From Paractinoplanes lichenicola (lineage in GTDB: Bacteria > Actinomycetota > Actinomycetes > Mycobacteriales > Micromonosporaceae), in NCBI RefSeq assembly GCF_016785085.1, contig NZ_JAENHO010000026.1, forward strand, positions 1-64,000: a stretch of DNA of 64,000 nt, in the 5' to 3' direction. The position numbers were made by a program, and so were the translations under genes. Shown here piece by piece: positions 56,881 to 64,000 of the stretch. Numbering within the stretch: the first letter of the stretch is position 1; the number at the start of each line of letters is the position of its first letter. The notes beneath the pieces are model-generated. The model saw only the letters and a program-made list of their open reading frames with translations, was not told the DNA's origin and ran no database searches.

Positions 56881-58986
56881 TCAGCTGCCGATGTGGCGGC
56901 CGTCGAGGCGCCACGTGACGACGACGGCCGGCTTGGCGTAGTCGCCGTCGGGCCACGTCGAGGCGGGCTTCTCCACTGACGCGCCCGAGATCTCACCCGG
57001 GTGCTGCACCGCGACGAACACCGACCGGTCGTCCTCAGTGATGAACGGGCCGCAGGTCTCGGCGCCGCGCGGTACGGTGAGGAACTGGCGCAGGTGGCCG
57101 CGCTCGGAGCCCTCGATCGGCGTCGCGAAGAGGCCGTCGTTGGTGCCCAGGGCGTTGCCGTCGGTCGAGATCCACAGGTTGCCGGCGCTGTCGAACGCGA
57201 CGTTGTCGGGGCACGAGATCGGCGAGACGGCCGTCTTGTCGTACCCGCCGAAGTAGGTGTCGGCGGCGGCCGGGTCGCCACACACGATCGGGAGCGTCCA
57301 GGTGAAGGACTCGCCGGTGTGGTCGCCCTTGTCCTCGGTGATCTCGAAGATGTGGCCGTGCTTGTTGGCGCTGCGCGGGTTGGCCTCGTCCACGCCCGGG
57401 TTGGTGCCGACGGCCCGGTTCGTGTTGTTGGTCATGGCCGCATAGATCTTCCCCGTACGCAGGGAGGGCTGGACGTCCTCGGGACGGTCCATCTTGGTCG
57501 CCTTGACCGCGTCGCCGGCCTGGCGGGTCCAGGTCAGCACGTCGGCCGCGGTCATGCCGGGCACGAACGACCGGTTGCCCGAGACCAGCTTGATCCACTT
57601 GCCGGTGCCGTCGAAGGCGCCGTCCGAGGGGAGCTTGCCGGTGCCGTCGATCTCGGCCGCCGGGCTGTCGCCGGTCACCTGCGCGACGTAGAGCGTGCCC
57701 GACTCGAGGATGCTCAGGTTGTGCTTGCGCGCGGCCGGCGAGTTGCCCTTGACGATCTTTTTGTCCGACACGAACTTGTAGAGGTAGTCGAAGCGCTCGT
57801 CGTCACCCATGTACGCCACGACGTGCCCGCTCTTGGCCACGATGACGTTGGCGCCCTCGTGCTTGAAGCGGCCCATCGCGGTGTGCTTGCGCGGCGGGGC
57901 CTCCGGGTCGAACGGGTCGACCTCGACGATCCAGCCGAAGCGGTTCGCCTCGTTGGGGTGCTTGGCCAGGTCGAACCGCTCCTGCGCCCGGTCCCACTTG
58001 CGCGAGTCGCTCGGGTAGCGCGCGGTCGTCGAGATGCCGTAACGGGCCAGCTTCGGCTTGTCGGCCTCGGCCACCCCGTCGCCGCCGACGAAGTACTGGT
58101 TGAAGTTCTCCTCGCCGGAGAGCACCGTGCCCCACGGGGTGATGCCGCCGGCGCAGTTGTTGAGCGTGCCGATGACCCACTGGCCCTTGGGGTCGGCCGC
58201 GGTCTTGACGGCGGCCGTGCCCACGACCGGGCCGGTCAGCTTGAACACCGTCTCGAGGGCGGTGATCCGCTTGTTGTAGCGCAGGCGGCGGCCCTCGGCC
58301 GGGCGCCACTCGCCGCTGCGGCCGACCCGCTCGATCTCGACCACGGACAGGCCGTGCGCGGCCATCGCGACCTTGATCTGCTCCACCGAGAGCGCGTCCA
58401 GGGTGGTGAAGCCCGGGAACATCAGGTTCTCGTTGGTGTATTCGTGGTTGACCACGAGCAGCGCGCGGTTGTCCTCGAACGGCAGCACGCCGACGAAGTC
58501 GTTGTTGTAGCCGAACTGCATCGACTGCCGCTTGGCGGTCTGCTTGCCCAGGTCGAACTCGGGGGCGCCGGGCACGACCGGATCGCCCCAGCGGATCACG
58601 ACCGACGAGTCGTAGCCGTTGGGCACGACGAAGTTGTCGAGCGTGTTCGGCGGGATCGCCTTGAAGGACAGCTTGCCGGCCTTGCTGCCGCCGGACTGCG
58701 GGGCCTTCCCACCGAGCGGAACGCTGGGCACTGCGGCGGATGCCGGGACCGCCGCGGCTGCCGAGGCGCCGCTCAAACCGAGAACAAGAGCGCCGGCCGC
58801 ACTGGCGCGCATGACGCCGCGCCGGCTCATCGAGGCGTTGACGACGTCGCCCAGATAGGCGTTGTCCGACTCGTTGGGAACGGGGTGATCACACGCGTTG
58901 CCACAGCGGTAAAGGCAGGTCATCGCGTCGCGGGAACCGCCGCTGTGTCCGAGCAGCGGTAACAGGCGGCGAGAGAGCTCAGGCAT
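56881..58986 (-). CDS. PhoX-family alkaline phosphatase, copy 1
   Basis: A 701-residue paralogue of the 54678 gene, highly similar over its whole length. It keeps the cysteine cluster CLYRCGNAC, an internal Tat motif MSRRGVMRAS at about residue 53, and all PhoX segments: NNCAGGITPWGTVLSGEENF, NRFGWIVEVDP, KHTAMGRFKHEGA. Differences lie mainly in the signal region and surface loops. GAGGAG precedes ATG 58986. A PHO-box-like site 47-82 bp upstream suggests phosphate control. Being upstream in the tandem, it may be the first-expressed copy. Confidence 0.9.
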   Translation of the reverse strand: MPELSRRLLPLLGHSGGSRDAMTCLYRCGNACDHPVPNESDNAYLGDVVNASMSRRGVMRASAAGALVLGLSGASAAAAVPASAAVPSVPLGGKAPQSGGSKAGKLSFKAIPPNTLDNFVVPNGYDSSVVIRWGDPVVPGAPEFDLGKQTAKRQSMQFGYNNDFVGVLPFEDNRALLVVNHEYTNENLMFPGFTTLDALSVEQIKVAMAAHGLSVVEIERVGRSGEWRPAEGRRLRYNKRITALETVFKLTGPVVGTAAVKTAADPKGQWVIGTLNNCAGGITPWGTVLSGEENFNQYFVGGDGVAEADKPKLARYGISTTARYPSDSRKWDRAQERFDLAKHPNEANRFGWIVEVDPFDPEAPPRKHTAMGRFKHEGANVIVAKSGHVVAYMGDDERFDYLYKFVSDKKIVKGNSPAARKHNLSILESGTLYVAQVTGDSPAAEIDGTGKLPSDGAFDGTGKWIKLVSGNRSFVPGMTAADVLTWTRQAGDAVKATKMDRPEDVQPSLRTGKIYAAMTNNTNRAVGTNPGVDEANPRSANKHGHIFEITEDKGDHTGESFTWTLPIVCGDPAAADTYFGGYDKTAVSPISCPDNVAFDSAGNLWISTDGNALGTNDGLFATPIEGSERGHLRQFLTVPRGAETCGPFITEDDRSVFVAVQHPGEISGASVEKPASTWPDGDYAKPAVVVTWRLDGRHIGS

Positions 58987-59032
58987 GCTTCTCCTCATTT
59001 CAGGGTTGCCCGCACGCTAGGGAAGCTGATTG

Positions 59033-59068
59033 GCGTGACCCTCACCCCAAGGTGAACGCAGCATTAAC
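59033..59068 (-). promoter_or_regulatory. PHO-box-like repeats before PhoX copy 1
   Basis: On the minus strand GTTAATGCTGC, GTTCACCTTGG and GGTGAGGGTCA follow each other at 11-bp spacing; the middle unit matches GTTCACC exactly and the outer ones weakly. The distance to the start suits an activator site. Confidence 0.45.
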
Positions 59069-59192
59069 GTATTGACGGTTGAGACTGCGTATATGCACGT
59101 GTATGCATGTCCGGAAAGTGAACGGGAGACATGAATCCCGCTCGCCGTGTCGCGTTCGGCCGCCGTCCACCTGTCGCGGGTACACCGGGCGC

Positions 59193-59558
59193 ATGGACTT
59201 TTCCATCGAGCGCGACACCGACCGGGCCGGGAAGACCACTTATCTTCTGCTCGGCGGCGTTTTCGACCGATCGGCGCACCGCGACCTGCGGCGGGCGCTC
59301 AGGGACGCGTTCTCGCGGGCCCGGCGGGGCCGGGTGGTGCTCGACATGGCCCGGGTCGACGAGCTGAGCAGTGAGTGCGTCGAGGTGCTGCTCACCGGCT
59401 ACACGCACGCGCTGCGCGGCGGGCACGGTTATGAGGTCACCAACGCCCGCGGGCACGTGCGGCTGCTGCTCGAGGCGACCGGGCTCTGCCCGCGTCGCGA
59501 GGACGACACGCTTTACGCCCCGGTGTGGCTGTCAGGCGACGTGGCCGACGTGTCGTAG
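59193..59558 (+). CDS. STAS-domain protein (anti-sigma factor antagonist type)
   Basis: A 121-residue protein with a single STAS domain: LLLGGVFDRSAHRDLRRALRD, RGRVVLDMARVDELSSECVEVLL and YEVTNARGHVRLLLEATGL. The loop serine after DELSSE may be the phosphorylated site. Such proteins switch sigma factors by partner exchange. ATG 59193 is preferred; the frame opens at 59079. It is convergent with a second STAS gene and overlaps it by 27 bp. No anti-sigma kinase is seen next to it. Confidence 0.75.
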   Translation: MDFSIERDTDRAGKTTYLLLGGVFDRSAHRDLRRALRDAFSRARRGRVVLDMARVDELSSECVEVLLTGYTHALRGGHGYEVTNARGHVRLLLEATGLCPRREDDTLYAPVWLSGDVADVS

Positions 59559-59864
59559 CCGGTGATTGGCCACGCCGGCCGCGTAGAGCCGGCTGGCGAT
59601 CGATTCCGACGTGCGGTCGAGGAAGACCGCCACCTGGTGATCGTCGCCCAGGTGGCAGGCGGCGACCAGGGTGCCCAGGTTGATCGGGTCGACCTCGGGC
59701 ACGTCGTGCAGGTCGAGGATCAGCCGCAGCGGGCGCAGGTGGCGAACCGCATGGACCAGCGTGCGGCGCAGTTCGACCGCGTCGTCGGCATCGAGTGTGC
59801 CGTGGGGCTGAATGACGAGCGTTCCGTCGGGGCTGGTTTCGACGTCGACCGTGCTTGCGGTCAT
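59532..59864 (-). CDS. STAS-domain protein
   Basis: A 110-residue STAS protein: TLVIQPHGTLDADDAVELRR, PLRLILDLHDVPEVDPINLGTLVAAC, VAVFLDRTSESIASRLYAAG. The loop has DPINLG in place of the usual D-S-xG, so the phosphorylatable serine is missing and it may not be kinase-controlled. ATG 59864. Its 3' end overlaps the convergent STAS gene by 27 bp. Downstream in the other direction from it lies the c-di-GMP operon. Confidence 0.7.
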   Translation of the reverse strand: MTASTVDVETSPDGTLVIQPHGTLDADDAVELRRTLVHAVRHLRPLRLILDLHDVPEVDPINLGTLVAACHLGDDHQVAVFLDRTSESIASRLYAAGVANHRLRHVGHVA

Positions 59865-59998
59865 CGCGCATACCTTCCGTTACCCGCTGTTCTCCGAGGT
59901 GTCAGGTTATGGCCTCGAAGGAGGGTCGTCGACTGCTCCGGCGAATAATTCACCAGGTCACGGCAAGGTCACGCGACCCCGGCCGTTCATCTCCCACG

Positions 59999-61708
59999 TT
60001 AGAACCCGACCGGTGCCGGATGCCCCGGTAAACCGCCTGAACTTTTCGTGAACTTCGATTCAAGCTGGTCAGCGGGCTGCGGCCGGTCGAGGTGATACCC
60101 CTGAAGGAGGTCGACCCCGGCGTCGGCCAGCGCGGCCGCCGTCGGCTCGTCCTCCACGCCCTCGGCCACCACCGTCAGGTCAAGTGATCGAGCGATGGCG
60201 ATGACCGAGTCGATGATGGTCGCCCGTGCGGGTGAATCGTGCATGCGGACCACGAACGACCGGTCGATCTTCAATTCGTCGATCGGGAGCTCGGGCAGCA
60301 ACCCCAGCGAGGTGTAGCCGGTGCCGAAGTCGTCGATCGCGACCCGGATCCCGGCCGCCCGGATCTCGGCCAGCCGGGCCGCGGCCTCGTCCGGCCGGGT
60401 CAGCACGGCCGTCTCGGTGATCTCGACGGTGAGCAGCCGGGCGGGCAGCCGCTCGAGCGCGAGCAGGGCCAGGATCGTCGGCACCGCGCGATCCTGGGCC
60501 AGATAGGCGGCCGACAGGTTCACCGACACCGGCACGTCGTGCCCGGCGCGATGCCAGACCGCGGCCTGGTGCACGGCCTCGGCGAACACCCAGTCGGTCA
60601 GCTCGAGGATGACGTCGGAGCGCTCGGCGTCGGGCAGGAAGACGCCCGGCGGCAGCATCCCCCGCTGCGGGTGCTGCCAGCGCACCAGCGCCTCGGCGCC
60701 GTGGATCTCCCGGGCGCCCGCGCTGTAGAGCGGCTGATAGTGCAGCCGCAGGTGCCCGGCCCGGATGCCGGTCCGCAGCTCGGTGAGCTGACGCAGGTCG
60801 GCCCGGTGCGTCGTGACGTTCTCGGCGGTCCAGAGCACCACGCCCGTACGGTCCCGCTTGGCCCCGCGCAGAGCGTCGGTGGCGTGGCGGAGCACGACGG
60901 CCAGGTCGCGATGGTCGGCCAGCGACACCCCGATGCTGGTCTCGACGCTGACCGGGATGCCGTTGACCGTGTACGGCCCCCGCAGCGCGTCGGTGAGGCG
61001 GCGCGCGATGGTGGTCAGCCCCTCGGCCGGCCCGGGCACGGCCAGCAGCACGACGAACTGGTCGCCCTCGAGCCGGGCGACCAGGTCCTCGGTGCGGCAG
61101 GCGGCCCGCAGCCGGGCGCCCACCCGCTGCAGCAGCATGTCGGCGCCCTGGGTGCCGAGCATGTCGTTGGCCTCCGAGAAGCGGTCCAGCCCGAGATGCA
61201 GCACGGCGGTCAGCAGGCCGTCCTCCAGCCGCTGCCGGCCCGCCGCCAGCACCGCCGCGCGGTTGGGCAGGCCGGTCAGCTGGTCGGCCCGGGCCAGCCG
61301 GGCATAGCGGCCGGCCATCGCGGTGAGCAGGCCGAGCACCGGCGCGATCCCGCAGCGGCCGTCGGGCCAGCGCACCACGACCGGCTCGTCCAGGGCGTCG
61401 ACGGGGCGGGCCAGCGCGGCCTGGGCGGCCTGGTCGATGTCGGTGTCGGACGGCAGCGTGAGGGTGCCGGGGCCGTCCGGGCCGAGGACGGTCAGCGCCG
61501 AACCGAGGCCACCGCGCCCGGTGCCGACCCGGCCGACCCGGGCCCGGCTGAGCAGCTGGTGCCCGTCGGCCGACGCGACCAGGACCCCGGGCAGCAGCGG
61601 CTCGGCGCTGAGCAGCTCGGCGATCTCGGCGAACCGGACGGAGTCGGGCAGGACGTCGACCGGGATGCCGATCTCGCCCAGCTTGCGCGGCAGCCGTACG
61701 GAGGTCAT
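59999..61708 (-). CDS. GGDEF/EAL c-di-GMP protein with degenerate GGDEF
   Basis: A 569-residue protein. The N-terminal 135 residues have no clear domain. A GGDEF domain (about 140-300) has DQLTGLPNR but EGDQF in place of GGDEF, so synthesis of c-di-GMP is unlikely. The EAL domain (about 305-560) is intact: GAEALVRW, VSVNLSAAYL, EITETAVL, IDDFGTGYTS, KIDRSFV, VAEGVE, LQGYHL. It should degrade c-di-GMP. ATG 61708 overlaps the PAS gene stop (ATGA), so the two are coupled. Confidence 0.85.
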   Translation of the reverse strand: MTSVRLPRKLGEIGIPVDVLPDSVRFAEIAELLSAEPLLPGVLVASADGHQLLSRARVGRVGTGRGGLGSALTVLGPDGPGTLTLPSDTDIDQAAQAALARPVDALDEPVVVRWPDGRCGIAPVLGLLTAMAGRYARLARADQLTGLPNRAAVLAAGRQRLEDGLLTAVLHLGLDRFSEANDMLGTQGADMLLQRVGARLRAACRTEDLVARLEGDQFVVLLAVPGPAEGLTTIARRLTDALRGPYTVNGIPVSVETSIGVSLADHRDLAVVLRHATDALRGAKRDRTGVVLWTAENVTTHRADLRQLTELRTGIRAGHLRLHYQPLYSAGAREIHGAEALVRWQHPQRGMLPPGVFLPDAERSDVILELTDWVFAEAVHQAAVWHRAGHDVPVSVNLSAAYLAQDRAVPTILALLALERLPARLLTVEITETAVLTRPDEAAARLAEIRAAGIRVAIDDFGTGYTSLGLLPELPIDELKIDRSFVVRMHDSPARATIIDSVIAIARSLDLTVVAEGVEDEPTAAALADAGVDLLQGYHLDRPQPADQLESKFTKSSGGLPGHPAPVGF

Positions 61709-63231
61709 GGGCGGGCCAGGTCGAAGCAGGCGCCCTCGACCACCCGCCGCCCGCTCACCTCGGCGGGGCGCAGGCGGAGCCAGAGCCGGCGTACGGCGGT
61801 GCCCTCCGGCTCGCATTCGAGCTCGCTCGTGACACCGCTCAGCGCCGCCCGGACGGCCTCGGTCAGCCGGTCGCGGTCGGCCCGGCCGAGCACCTTGCCG
61901 AACGCCCCCAGCAGGTCGCCCGAGGGGACCCCGGTGCCGAGCACGGGCACCGGGTCGCCGAACGACGCGGTCAGCAGCGGGTCGCCGGTCGGGCCGGCGA
62001 TCGCGGTGAAGCGGTAGACGGCCAGGCGGCGGGTCAGGTCGTCGAGGTCGCGGCGACCGGCCTCCAGGGCCATCTCGGTGTGCCGCTCCGCGGTGCGGTC
62101 GAGCAGCATGCCGTCCCACACCGTGCTGCCGTCGCCCAGCCGGAACGGCCGGCCCACCCCGCTGATCCAGCGCCGCTCGCCGTTGCGCAGGTTGAGACTG
62201 CCCTCCCAGCGCCACGGCTCCAGCGTGAGCATCGATTCGGCGACCGAGGTCTCGTACGCCTGCTGATCCTCCGCGCTGACGAGGTCGACGATCAGGTCGG
62301 CGTCCTCGAGGAGCTGCTGGGGGTCGAAGCCGCAGATCTCGCGGGAGCCCTCGGAGACGAAGGCGAACGACCGGGCGCCGTCGAGGTCGATCCGGAACTG
62401 GAACAGCATGCCGGGCACGTTGTTGACGGTCGACCGGAAGCGGCGCTCGGTCTCGCCCAGGGCGGCCTCGGCCCGCCGCCGGTCGGTGTCGTCGATGCCG
62501 ATCGAGCAGACGCCGTAGACCGAGCCGTCCGGGTCGGTGAGCGGGAACCGGGTCACCACGTACTGCCGGATCTCGTCGCCGAACGGCAGCTCCTCGAGCG
62601 CGGTGACCGCCTCGCCGCGCTCGATCGCCTGCTCGTCGTGCCGCCGCCCGGCCGCGGCCACGATCTCGGGCATCACCTCGGCGTCGCGATGACCCACCAG
62701 ATCGGCCGCGATCACCTGGAACACGCGCTCGTACTCGGCGTTGACGAACAGGTATCGCCCCTCGAGGTCCTTGGCCGAGATCATCGCCGAGGTGTGCTCC
62801 AGGATCGCGTTGACCAGTGTGGTGCTGCGCCGCAGCTCCTGCTGGGCGTGATCCTGGTCGGTCTCGTCGGAGAGGAAGGCGCAGAACCCGTCGGGCAGCG
62901 GATTGATCACCAGGATCACCTGGCGCTCGGAACCGTCCCGGTGACGGGCCGGCACCTTGACCCGCATGCCGGGCCAGAACTCGTCGCTGACCAGTCGCCG
63001 GGCGAACGCGGCGGCGTGCGCCGAGCGCAGCTGCTCCGGGACGAGGGTGTCGGCGAGCGCGCGGCCCACGGCCTCCGCGCGCGACCAGCCGAAGAGCCGC
63101 TCGGCCGCGGGGTTCCACTCGCGGATGATCCCGCACCGGTCGACCTCGGCGAAGGCGAGCGAGGTGGCCCGGAGCGCGTCAGCGATCACCGTCGGGGCTT
63201 CAGCCTGCACTTTGTATTGATCGGTCGCCAT
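61705..63231 (-). CDS. Multi-PAS sensor protein
   Basis: A 508-residue soluble protein with at least three PAS domains: about 15-125 (FAEVDRCGIIREWNPAAERLFGWSR), 135-255 (AMISAKDLEGRYLFVNAEYERVF) and 270-390 (NNVPGMLFQFRIDLDGARSFAFVSEGSREICGF), with PAC motifs after each. There is no kinase or GGDEF domain on the chain, but the next gene, coupled by ATGA, supplies one; the two probably act together. ATG 63231. The third PAS is followed by a region of about 110 residues that I cannot place. The signal is unknown. Confidence 0.82.
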   Translation of the reverse strand: MATDQYKVQAEAPTVIADALRATSLAFAEVDRCGIIREWNPAAERLFGWSRAEAVGRALADTLVPEQLRSAHAAAFARRLVSDEFWPGMRVKVPARHRDGSERQVILVINPLPDGFCAFLSDETDQDHAQQELRRSTTLVNAILEHTSAMISAKDLEGRYLFVNAEYERVFQVIAADLVGHRDAEVMPEIVAAAGRRHDEQAIERGEAVTALEELPFGDEIRQYVVTRFPLTDPDGSVYGVCSIGIDDTDRRRAEAALGETERRFRSTVNNVPGMLFQFRIDLDGARSFAFVSEGSREICGFDPQQLLEDADLIVDLVSAEDQQAYETSVAESMLTLEPWRWEGSLNLRNGERRWISGVGRPFRLGDGSTVWDGMLLDRTAERHTEMALEAGRRDLDDLTRRLAVYRFTAIAGPTGDPLLTASFGDPVPVLGTGVPSGDLLGAFGKVLGRADRDRLTEAVRAALSGVTSELECEPEGTAVRRLWLRLRPAEVSGRRVVEGACFDLARP

Positions 63232-63460
63232 GGCGGTGTGCTGAGTGTTTTGTCGGGTGGCGGCTGAGCGCCCGGCCCACCTGCACCGCGAACTGCTCGG
63301 CCAGGGTGATTCCCTGCAGCGCGAGCTCGCGGCGGCCGCCCGGCGGCGACTTGGGGAGCCGCAATCGATCCCGGATCTGCTGCACGGCCTCGAGGTGCTC
63401 GTCGAGGGCGCGCAGGACGAAGACGGACAGATCCAGTTCGGGGGAAGGCTCGGCGGTCAC
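63200..63460 (-). CDS. Small helical protein upstream of PAS gene
   Basis: An 86-residue acidic-to-basic helical protein (ELDLSVFVLRALDEHLEAVQQIRDRL, ELALQGITLAEQFAVQVGRALSR). GTG 63460. Its 3' end overlaps the PAS gene by 32 bp, so it is likely the first gene of the operon. I do not recognise a family; the two helices could form a coiled coil with the PAS protein. Confidence 0.55.
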   Translation of the reverse strand: MTAEPSPELDLSVFVLRALDEHLEAVQQIRDRLRLPKSPPGGRRELALQGITLAEQFAVQVGRALSRHPTKHSAHRHGDRSIQSAG

Positions 63461-63478
63461 TCCGTCGATTCTCGGTGT

Positions 63479-64000
63479 TTAAACCGTCCCGGGTGGGGTA
63501 GTTGGCTCAATTGCTCCGGCCCGGACCACCCCGGATTCGTACGCGAAAACGACCGCCTGCACCCGGTCGCGCAGCCCGAGCTTCATCAGCACCCGGGCCA
63601 CGTGGGTCTTGACCGTGGCCTCGCCCACCGTCAGCGCGGCGGCGATCTCGGCATTCGACAGCCCGCGGGCGACCAGCCGCAGCACCTCGGCCTCGCGCGG
63701 GGTCAGCTCACCCAGCTCGACCGGCGGCCGCGGCCCCGGCTGCCCGGCGAAGGCGGAGATGACCCGGGTCGTGATGGCCGGGTCGAGCAGCGCCTCGCCC
63801 GCCGCGACGACCCGGATCGCGGTGATCAGGTGCTCCGGCGACGACACCTTGAGCAGGAACCCGCTGGCCCCGGCCCGTAGCGCCCGATAGAGGTTCTCGT
63901 CGGTGTCGAACGTCGTCAGCATGATCACCCGAGGCGGGTGCGGCGCGGCCAGCAGCGTGCTCGTGGCGGCCAGCCCGTCCTGCCGGGGCATGGCGATGTC
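63479..64000 (-). CDS. NarL/LuxR-type response regulator, cut by the window end
   Basis: The C-terminal 174 residues of a two-component regulator. The receiver remains in part: DIAMPRQDGLAA after the phosphorylated aspartate, VIMLTTFD with switch Thr, and LKVSSPEHL with conserved Lys. A LuxR helix-turn-helix follows: LTPREAEVLRLVARGLSNAEIAAALTVGEATVKTHV. The chain ends at a stop at 63479. The N-terminus and its kinase lie outside. It precedes the PAS operon in the same direction. Confidence 0.9.
   Translation of the reverse strand, partial: DIAMPRQDGLAATSTLLAAPHPPRVIMLTTFDTDENLYRALRAGASGFLLKVSSPEHLITAIRVVAAGEALLDPAITTRVISAFAGQPGPRPPVELGELTPREAEVLRLVARGLSNAEIAAALTVGEATVKTHVARVLMKLGLRDRVQAVVFAYESGVVRAGAIEPTTPPGTV

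Overview
The window is high-GC actinobacterial chromosome. GTG starts are common, most genes have GGAGG-type ribosome sites, and CGTACG-type codon pairs recur. Several features fit an Actinomycetota soil organism: a SARP/AfsR regulator, IdeR-type iron boxes, PHO-box-like repeats, a secreted GH19 chitinase and many Tat or Sec exported hydrolases. The codon habit and gene mix would suit Micromonosporaceae (Actinoplanes-like), but that is inference. I see no phage, transposase or CRISPR array. The window begins in a non-coding repeat array and ends inside a response regulator gene.

Layout. 1-640: array of eight palindromic motifs. 0.67-6.5 kb: FhuF-like siderophore-iron reductase under an iron box, an XRE/peptide-deformylase fusion, a flavohaemoglobin-like protein, a CPBP membrane protease and an EcsC-like protein. 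6.6-6.9 kb: tRNA-Ser(GCT) and tRNA-Arg(ACG). 7-13 kb: small secreted protein, AfsR-type regulator, exported WD40 protein, NYN ribonuclease-like protein. 13-18 kb: possible toxin/immunity pair, chitinase, chemoreceptor. 18.1-21.2 kb: XRE regulator and glycosyltransferase bracketed by two similar small membrane proteins. 21.5-27.2 kb: MFS exporter, two aldo-keto reductases, an MmyB-type regulator, a zinc alcohol dehydrogenase and a lipoprotein. 27.3-28.9 kb: divergent CHAT protease / DUF6232-like membrane protein locus.

28.8-32.6 kb: TMEM175-like channel, ChrA with an ArsR-arsenate reductase fusion, CBM2 remnant, glyoxalase-fold protein and AraC regulator. 33.4-36.7 kb: iron-regulated efeUOB. 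36.8-38.9 kb: BlaI-type regulator and DHA2 exporter. 39.1-47.7 kb: three large secreted proteins (nuclease/5'-nucleotidase, beta-propeller, tandem glycerophosphodiesterase). 47.9-49.4 kb: methyltransferase with a coding minisatellite, then a G-rich non-coding stretch. 49.4-53.3 kb: three coupled PLP enzymes of three different folds. 53.5-59 kb: MmyB-type regulator, tautomerase and two tandem PhoX phosphatases. 59.2-64 kb: two convergent STAS proteins, a PAS plus GGDEF/EAL signalling operon, and the C-terminal part of a LuxR-type response regulator.

The genes group into a few jobs: iron (fhuF-like, efeUOB), phosphate scavenging (two PhoX, nuclease/nucleotidase, glycerophosphodiesterase), metal/oxyanion resistance (arsR-arsC, chrA) and signalling. 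The most unusual locus is 27330-28895. There a CHAT-domain protein begins with, and its divergent membrane-protein neighbour ends with, nearly the same 22-residue segment. The two genes are separated by three 43-bp palindromic repeats whose arms co-vary. The three-PLP-enzyme operon and the minisatellite-expanded methyltransferase come next in interest.
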